Positions 6,776 through 9,315 of a DNA stretch of 9,315 nucleotides are shown here, in pieces. This DNA comes from Methanobacteriota archaeon (GTDB taxonomy: Archaea; Thermoplasmatota; Poseidoniia; Poseidoniales; Poseidoniaceae). The notes beneath the pieces were generated by a model. It was not told where the DNA came from. It made no database searches and saw only the letters and a list, made by a program, of their open reading frames with translations. The DNA is taken from the NCBI GenBank assembly GCA_002727695.1, contig PBXT01000016.1, positions 19,547-28,861 of the forward strand, written 5' to 3'. The position numbers and the translations under genes were made by a program. The stretch's first letter is position 1; every line of letters begins with the position of its first letter.

Positions 6776-7357
6776 TTAGCAGACAAATCCTTCTTCGTTC
6801 AAACGAAGGTGCAATTTATCTTCATCCATCCAGAGTATACGCTTTGAATCTGAATCGGGGCGAGTTAGCAACCACACCTCGTCGCTGTTCAATTTGCTTT
6901 TACCTCTTGCTATCAACGGGGTGGAATCCATCGAAGTACCACCCTTTGAAATCAACAATGTAGTCCAAGTTGTATCTGATATCAACTTGTTAACGGCGTC
7001 AATTACATCACTAGGAATAGCGCCTGAATCTGGGCAATAGTCATCTAGAACAACTAGAGAAACATTCGGTAAAACTTTGGCAGTTTTTAGTAGGGAATCA
7101 ATTGCTTGGTCAACATTTCCAACAAGATTCATCGCATGAAATCTAGATGAAGCAGTCAAAGAAACATCTGAGAAAATCTGTGAAAACCTCACTCCATCAG
7201 GCAATTCTGGTGCAGCCCAAAGAACCCTCCCGCCATTATCGATAACCTGCCGTGCTAACTGTAGCCCCAGTGTTGTTCCACCACATGAACCCTCTACGGC
7301 AAGATGTATCGAGGATTCATCCAAATCGGGTTGCCATATTTCCATTTTATCACTCAA
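6776..7357 (-). CDS. RecA/RadB-like protein with degenerate P-loop (probable pseudo-ATPase)
   Basis: This 193-residue soluble protein has the outline of a RecA/KaiC/RadB core. A P-loop-like turn 'VEGSCGGTTLGLQLARQVI' (21-39) is followed by 'GGRVLWAAPE' (42-51, where RadB and KaiC proteins have '(R)V(L/V)(W/Y)I-TE'), a Walker-B-like hydrophobic strand 'VSLVVLDDY' (99-107) and a C-terminal strand set '(S)KRILWMDEDKLHLRL'. The consensus GxxxxGK(S/T) is broken: the loop reads G-S-C-G-G-T-T, one residue short and without lysine. It is therefore likely not to hydrolyse ATP normally. Its TTG start (7357) overlaps the TGA of the CBS gene as TTGA; ATG 7345, eight bases past that stop, is an alternative. 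Pairing with a CBS protein suggests a sensory or regulatory unit. The fold assignment is moderate and the function is unknown. Confidence 0.6.
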   Translation of the reverse strand: MSDKMEIWQPDLDESSIHLAVEGSCGGTTLGLQLARQVIDNGGRVLWAAPELPDGVRFSQIFSDVSLTASSRFHAMNLVGNVDQAIDSLLKTAKVLPNVSLVVLDDYCPDSGAIPSDVIDAVNKLISDTTWTTLLISKGGTSMDSTPLIARGKSKLNSDEVWLLTRPDSDSKRILWMDEDKLHLRLNEEGFVC

Positions 7358-7905
7358 TCCAAAGAGATCATCGATGGAACATCGGTTTCTGTTTCCTCAT
7401 CATCATTGCTGCCCAAAAGTAGGTCCAGGAGGTCACCACCTGAATCTTCTTCCTCGATCTTTTTCTCCGTGATTGCTCTGCGAGACCTTGAGAGTCTTGC
7501 AGCCATCAAAAGATGAGCCTCTAGTCTTCGGGTTGCTTCCCGATAATCTCTTACTGAGAAATAGCCCATGAAATCTCCATCACCATCGATAACAATGATT
7601 GCATCAGGAGTAGTACTACTCATAATGTCCAAACCCTTTGAAAGAGGAGTTTTTCCTTGCACTGCTAGTATGTTTGTTCTCATTATTTTATCGACCTTTA
7701 CCTTAGTTGCATTCAATCCTTCAGCCATTTTGGCAAATATATCTCTGGCAGTAACTACACCAAGAATGTCCCTGCCTTTCTTAACAAGGATTGCGTGCTC
7801 TGGGTTTTTGGATAGCACCTGACAAATGTCGCTGATTTTGGTCTTAGTAGCGACAACAACATGTTCGTCAGTAATTGACATATCTGCGACTGTTGGCTCT
7901 TCCAT
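7354..7905 (-). CDS. Two-CBS-domain protein with acidic C-terminal tail
   Basis: This 183-residue protein from ATG 7905 could be read further upstream only from a weak TTG at 7959. Two CBS repeats make a Bateman module. CBS1 (about 5-66) begins 'VADMSITDEHVVVA' and has 'GVVTARDIFAKM'; CBS2 (about 68-128) begins 'VDKIMRTNILAV' and has 'MGYFSVRDYREA'. The '(T/S)xRD' elements are those that contact adenosine nucleotides (AMP, ATP, SAM) in this family, so ligand sensing is likely; the ligand is unknown. After CBS2 come a basic helix ('RRLEAHLLMAARLSRSRRAITEKK') and a very acidic tail rich in Asp and Glu. No enzyme domain is fused. It is followed immediately, by a 4-base overlap, by the degenerate RecA-like gene, so the two are probably made together. 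Confidence 0.85.
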   Translation of the reverse strand: MEEPTVADMSITDEHVVVATKTKISDICQVLSKNPEHAILVKKGRDILGVVTARDIFAKMAEGLNATKVKVDKIMRTNILAVQGKTPLSKGLDIMSSTTPDAIIVIDGDGDFMGYFSVRDYREATRRLEAHLLMAARLSRSRRAITEKKIEEEDSGGDLLDLLLGSNDDEETETDVPSMISLD

Positions 7906-7928
7906 GGTAATGGGTAATCGACGAAAGA

Positions 7929-7935
7929 AGATATT
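7929..7935 (-). promoter_or_regulatory. TATA-like box for the CBS / RecA-like pair
   Basis: On the minus strand CCAATATCTTC places AATATCT at positions -30 to -24 relative to ATG 7905. This fits a leaderless archaeal promoter. There is no Shine-Dalgarno sequence before 7905. It supports ATG 7905 over the upstream TTG. Confidence 0.4.
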
Positions 7936-7951
7936 GGTTTCCCATAATTTG

Positions 7952-7965
7952 TATGGCAAGCCATA
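7952..7965. promoter_or_regulatory. Inverted repeat TATGGC-AA-GCCATA in the divergent promoter region
   Basis: This 6-base perfect inverted repeat with a 2-base centre lies between the CBS gene (-) and the small membrane protein gene (+). It covers -39 to -26 relative to ATG 7991, so it overlaps where the plus-strand TATA/BRE elements would be, and it is about 50 bases upstream of the minus-strand start. A regulator bound here could control one or both directions. This rests on position and symmetry only. Confidence 0.35.
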
Positions 7966-7990
7966 TGACCCAATTGCCCGTCACGCAACC

Positions 7991-8206
7991 ATGGCCGGCG
8001 AATTACGCAAGGGTGAAAGAATTCCACGCAGACCACTTCCTGATTTCGCTGAATCTGGTACTTTGAGTGCCGGACTAAAGCGAGATGGCATCGTTAAAAC
8101 TGCACTTGAAGACAGCAATGAATACGGTCCACATTCAATGATCCTGCTGTTGATGGTTGTTGCATCAGTAACCGGTGGAATCCTCTTAGCATTCCGATAT
8201 ATCTAA
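7991..8206 (+). CDS. Small tail-anchored membrane protein, unknown function
   Basis: This 71-residue protein from ATG 7991 has a basic, Pro-rich N-terminus ('MAGELRKGERIPRRPLPDF') and a single hydrophobic segment at the very end (about residues 49-69, 'SMILLLMVVASVTGGILLAF') followed by 'RYI'. It would sit with its N-terminus in the cytoplasm as a tail-anchored protein. Small tail-anchored proteins such as the Sec61-beta (SecG) subunit of the archaeal translocon share this overall plan, including a Pro/Arg N-terminal part and a C-terminal helix, but I see no decisive motif. The frame is open further upstream to ATG 7904, which would add 29 residues and abut the divergent CBS start; codons there (CGA CGA, ATA TTG) look less gene-like, so 7991 is preferred. 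Confidence 0.65.
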   Translation: MAGELRKGERIPRRPLPDFAESGTLSAGLKRDGIVKTALEDSNEYGPHSMILLLMVVASVTGGILLAFRYI

Positions 8207-8219
8207 TCCGTTTAGAAAA

Positions 8220-8230
8220 CCACTTTTTCA
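8220..8230 (+). terminator. Possible T-rich transcription terminator
   Basis: CCACTTTTTCA lies 14 bases past the stop of the small tail-anchored gene and before the next gene's TATA box. Archaeal RNA polymerase often stops at such short T-runs without a hairpin. It is a single run of five T, so support is weak. Confidence 0.25.
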
Positions 8231-8246
8231 AAGATTAATCAAGGGC

Positions 8247-8253
8247 AATATAC
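8247..8253 (+). promoter_or_regulatory. TATA-like box for the four-helix membrane protein gene
   Basis: GGCAATATACAAACC holds AATATAC at -33 to -27 relative to ATG 8280. With no Shine-Dalgarno before that ATG, this fits a leaderless archaeal promoter and separates this gene from its upstream neighbour as its own transcription unit. Confidence 0.5.
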
Positions 8254-8279
8254 AAACCCTTGACAATTGAGCACCTGTT

Positions 8280-8720
8280 ATGAGTGAAGGTTCGGTCAAT
8301 GTTGAAAGCCGAACATCGTCCCAAGATAAACGCTGGACAATTATGGCTGCATTACTGGGAACTAGCACAGCAATACTGCTTTTCCAAGGGATTGAACAAG
8401 AAAAAAATCCCAAGTTTGTAAGGGAAGTCGCTTTGACAATTATTGCAGCAACGATTCCTTTCCAGGGAATATATTTCCTCATCTACACGTTTTTACTTGA
8501 AAACAATGGTATGTTGAATGAAGACATGTTGAATCGGCTGAATATGGCTTCAGCTCTATGTCAAGTCGCTGCATATCTCTCACTGATCGGAATAATCGCA
8601 CTTTGGTATAGCATGTCACCAATGGTTGGAATAGCATTTACTATTTCGGCATTTATCGCCATGATACTAGTGCGGGTATCTATGAAGCAACCAGAAGAAA
8701 TTTCTGGTGCTACTGAATAG
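8280..8720 (+). CDS. Four-helix integral membrane protein, unknown function
   Basis: This 146-residue protein starts at ATG 8280. After a polar N-terminus of about 18 residues it has hydrophobic segments at about 19-36, 48-72, 88-109 and 112-133, and ends in a short polar tail ('KQPEEISGATE'). Loops carry few charged residues; 'EQEKNPKFVRE' (39-49) lies between helices 1 and 2 and 'ENNGMLNEDMLNRLN' (74-88) between helices 2 and 3. The four-helix layout and lack of catalytic signatures give no family. It has its own TATA-like box. Its last 11 bases overlap the end of the convergent purB gene. Confidence 0.65.
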   Translation: MSEGSVNVESRTSSQDKRWTIMAALLGTSTAILLFQGIEQEKNPKFVREVALTIIAATIPFQGIYFLIYTFLLENNGMLNEDMLNRLNMASALCQVAAYLSLIGIIALWYSMSPMVGIAFTISAFIAMILVRVSMKQPEEISGATE

Positions 8721-9315
8721 CATTTCTTGCTAATTCAACAGCCTCATCCACGATTTCACCAGAAACCCCAATGTGATTGGCTGGGTCAAACATTGCTTCG
8801 AGTTCTTCAGCACTGAATGCAGCAGCAATCGCAGGTGTCCTAGCACAGACATCGATCAACTCTTCGCCTTTTTCAATTGCCTCAAAAGATGCTGACCTGA
8901 GAATCTCGTGAGATTCATCACGCCCAATACCGTGACTTACAAGTTCAATCATTACCTTCTCTGCCATGACCAATCCCTTCTGGCTAGCAATGTTAGCAAG
9001 CATCCTTTCACCATCGACCCACAAGTTCGTAAGAACGTTAGCTGTCTTTGCAACCACATCTTCACAGAGTGCTGATGCATGAGAAAGCGTGAACCGCTCG
9101 CTACTCGAATTAGCAAGGTCTCTCTCGTGCCACAAAAGTGCGTTTTCGTATGTTGGAATAATGAACGAGCGAACAATCCTTGCCAGTCCGGAAGCATTTT
9201 CGGATTTGATTGGGTTTTTCTTGTGTGCCATCGTAGAGGAGCCAACCTGTTTCTTTACATCGAATCCTTCTCCTGCTTCTGCAATCTCAGAGCGCTGAAG
9301 ATTGCGAATTTCTTG
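8710..9315 (-). CDS. purB: Adenylosuccinate lyase, C-terminal part (cut by window edge)
   Basis: This enzyme makes fumarate from SAICAR (giving AICAR) and from adenylosuccinate (giving AMP) in purine synthesis. The frame is open from base 9315 to a TAG at 8710-8712, giving 201 C-terminal residues; the N-terminal half, usually about 250 residues, is outside the window. The superfamily signature 'GSSTMAHKKNPIKSE' lies at about 9199-9243 and contains the mobile-loop serine used as the catalytic base. It is followed by 'ALLWHERDLANSSSERF', typical of the central helical bundle, and by a C-terminal domain ('GLVMAEKVMIELV...GRDESHEIL') with the usual order of this enzyme rather than fumarase or argininosuccinate lyase. 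The ATG at 9231 is internal and not the true start. The gene end overlaps the convergent membrane-protein gene by 11 bases. Confidence 0.9.
   Translation of the reverse strand, partial: QEIRNLQRSEIAEAGEGFDVKKQVGSSTMAHKKNPIKSENASGLARIVRSFIIPTYENALLWHERDLANSSSERFTLSHASALCEDVVAKTANVLTNLWVDGERMLANIASQKGLVMAEKVMIELVSHGIGRDESHEILRSASFEAIEKGEELIDVCARTPAIAAAFSAEELEAMFDPANHIGVSGEIVDEAVELARNAIQ

Noticed and set aside
7568..7822. 84-codon plus-strand ORF with hydrophobic stretches
   Set aside because: It is antisense to both CBS domains, which are clearly coding on the minus strand; the hydrophobic look comes from reading CBS beta-strand codons backward.
8952..9245. 97-codon minus-strand ORF overlapping purB in another frame
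   Set aside because: The purB frame in the same region carries the lyase signature; this one is an out-of-frame shadow with no motif.

Overview
The window looks like a stretch of an archaeal chromosome, most likely a planktonic marine euryarchaeon of the Marine Group II / Poseidoniales type or a close Thermoplasmatota relative. Direct support: a tRNA(Ile2) agmatidine synthetase (TiaS, found only in archaea), an archaeosortase-family membrane protein, TATA-like boxes about 24-33 bases upstream of likely leaderless starts, and a very large acidic secreted protein with C-type lectin, laminin-G-like, PPC, EF-hand and thrombospondin-type-3 modules. The lineage is inferred from protein style. No rRNA or other marker gene is present to prove it.

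Layout: (1) 1-270 (+) is the last 89 codons of a larger protein, possibly an Lhr-type helicase. (2) 369-3785 (+) is a giant surface protein with a signal peptide and one C-terminal membrane anchor. (3) 3776-4735 (-) is an archaeosortase homologue, tail to tail with it. (4) 4787-6775 (+) holds a HAD-IIIA phosphatase of the HisB-N/GmhB kind, TiaS overlapping it by 4 bases, and a 77-residue single-pass membrane protein. (5) 6776-7905 (-) is a coupled pair: a two-CBS-domain protein followed by a RecA/RadB-like protein whose P-loop has lost its lysine. (6) 7991-8720 (+) holds a 71-residue tail-anchored protein and a 146-residue four-helix membrane protein, both of unknown function. (7) 8710-9315 (-) is the C-terminal part of adenylosuccinate lyase (purB), cut by the window edge.

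The region is extremely compact. Strand changes five times, and all three convergent junctions have stop codons that overlap or abut (10-base overlap, zero gap, 11-base overlap). No non-coding gap exceeds about 100 bases. Two themes stand out. One is the cell surface: the modular lectin-like protein beside an archaeosortase, although that protein lacks a recognisable archaeosortase signal. The other is nucleotide or energy sensing: the CBS protein coupled to an apparent pseudo-ATPase. HAD-TiaS and purB are core metabolism and tRNA modification. I saw no CRISPR array, insertion sequence, tRNA or rRNA gene.
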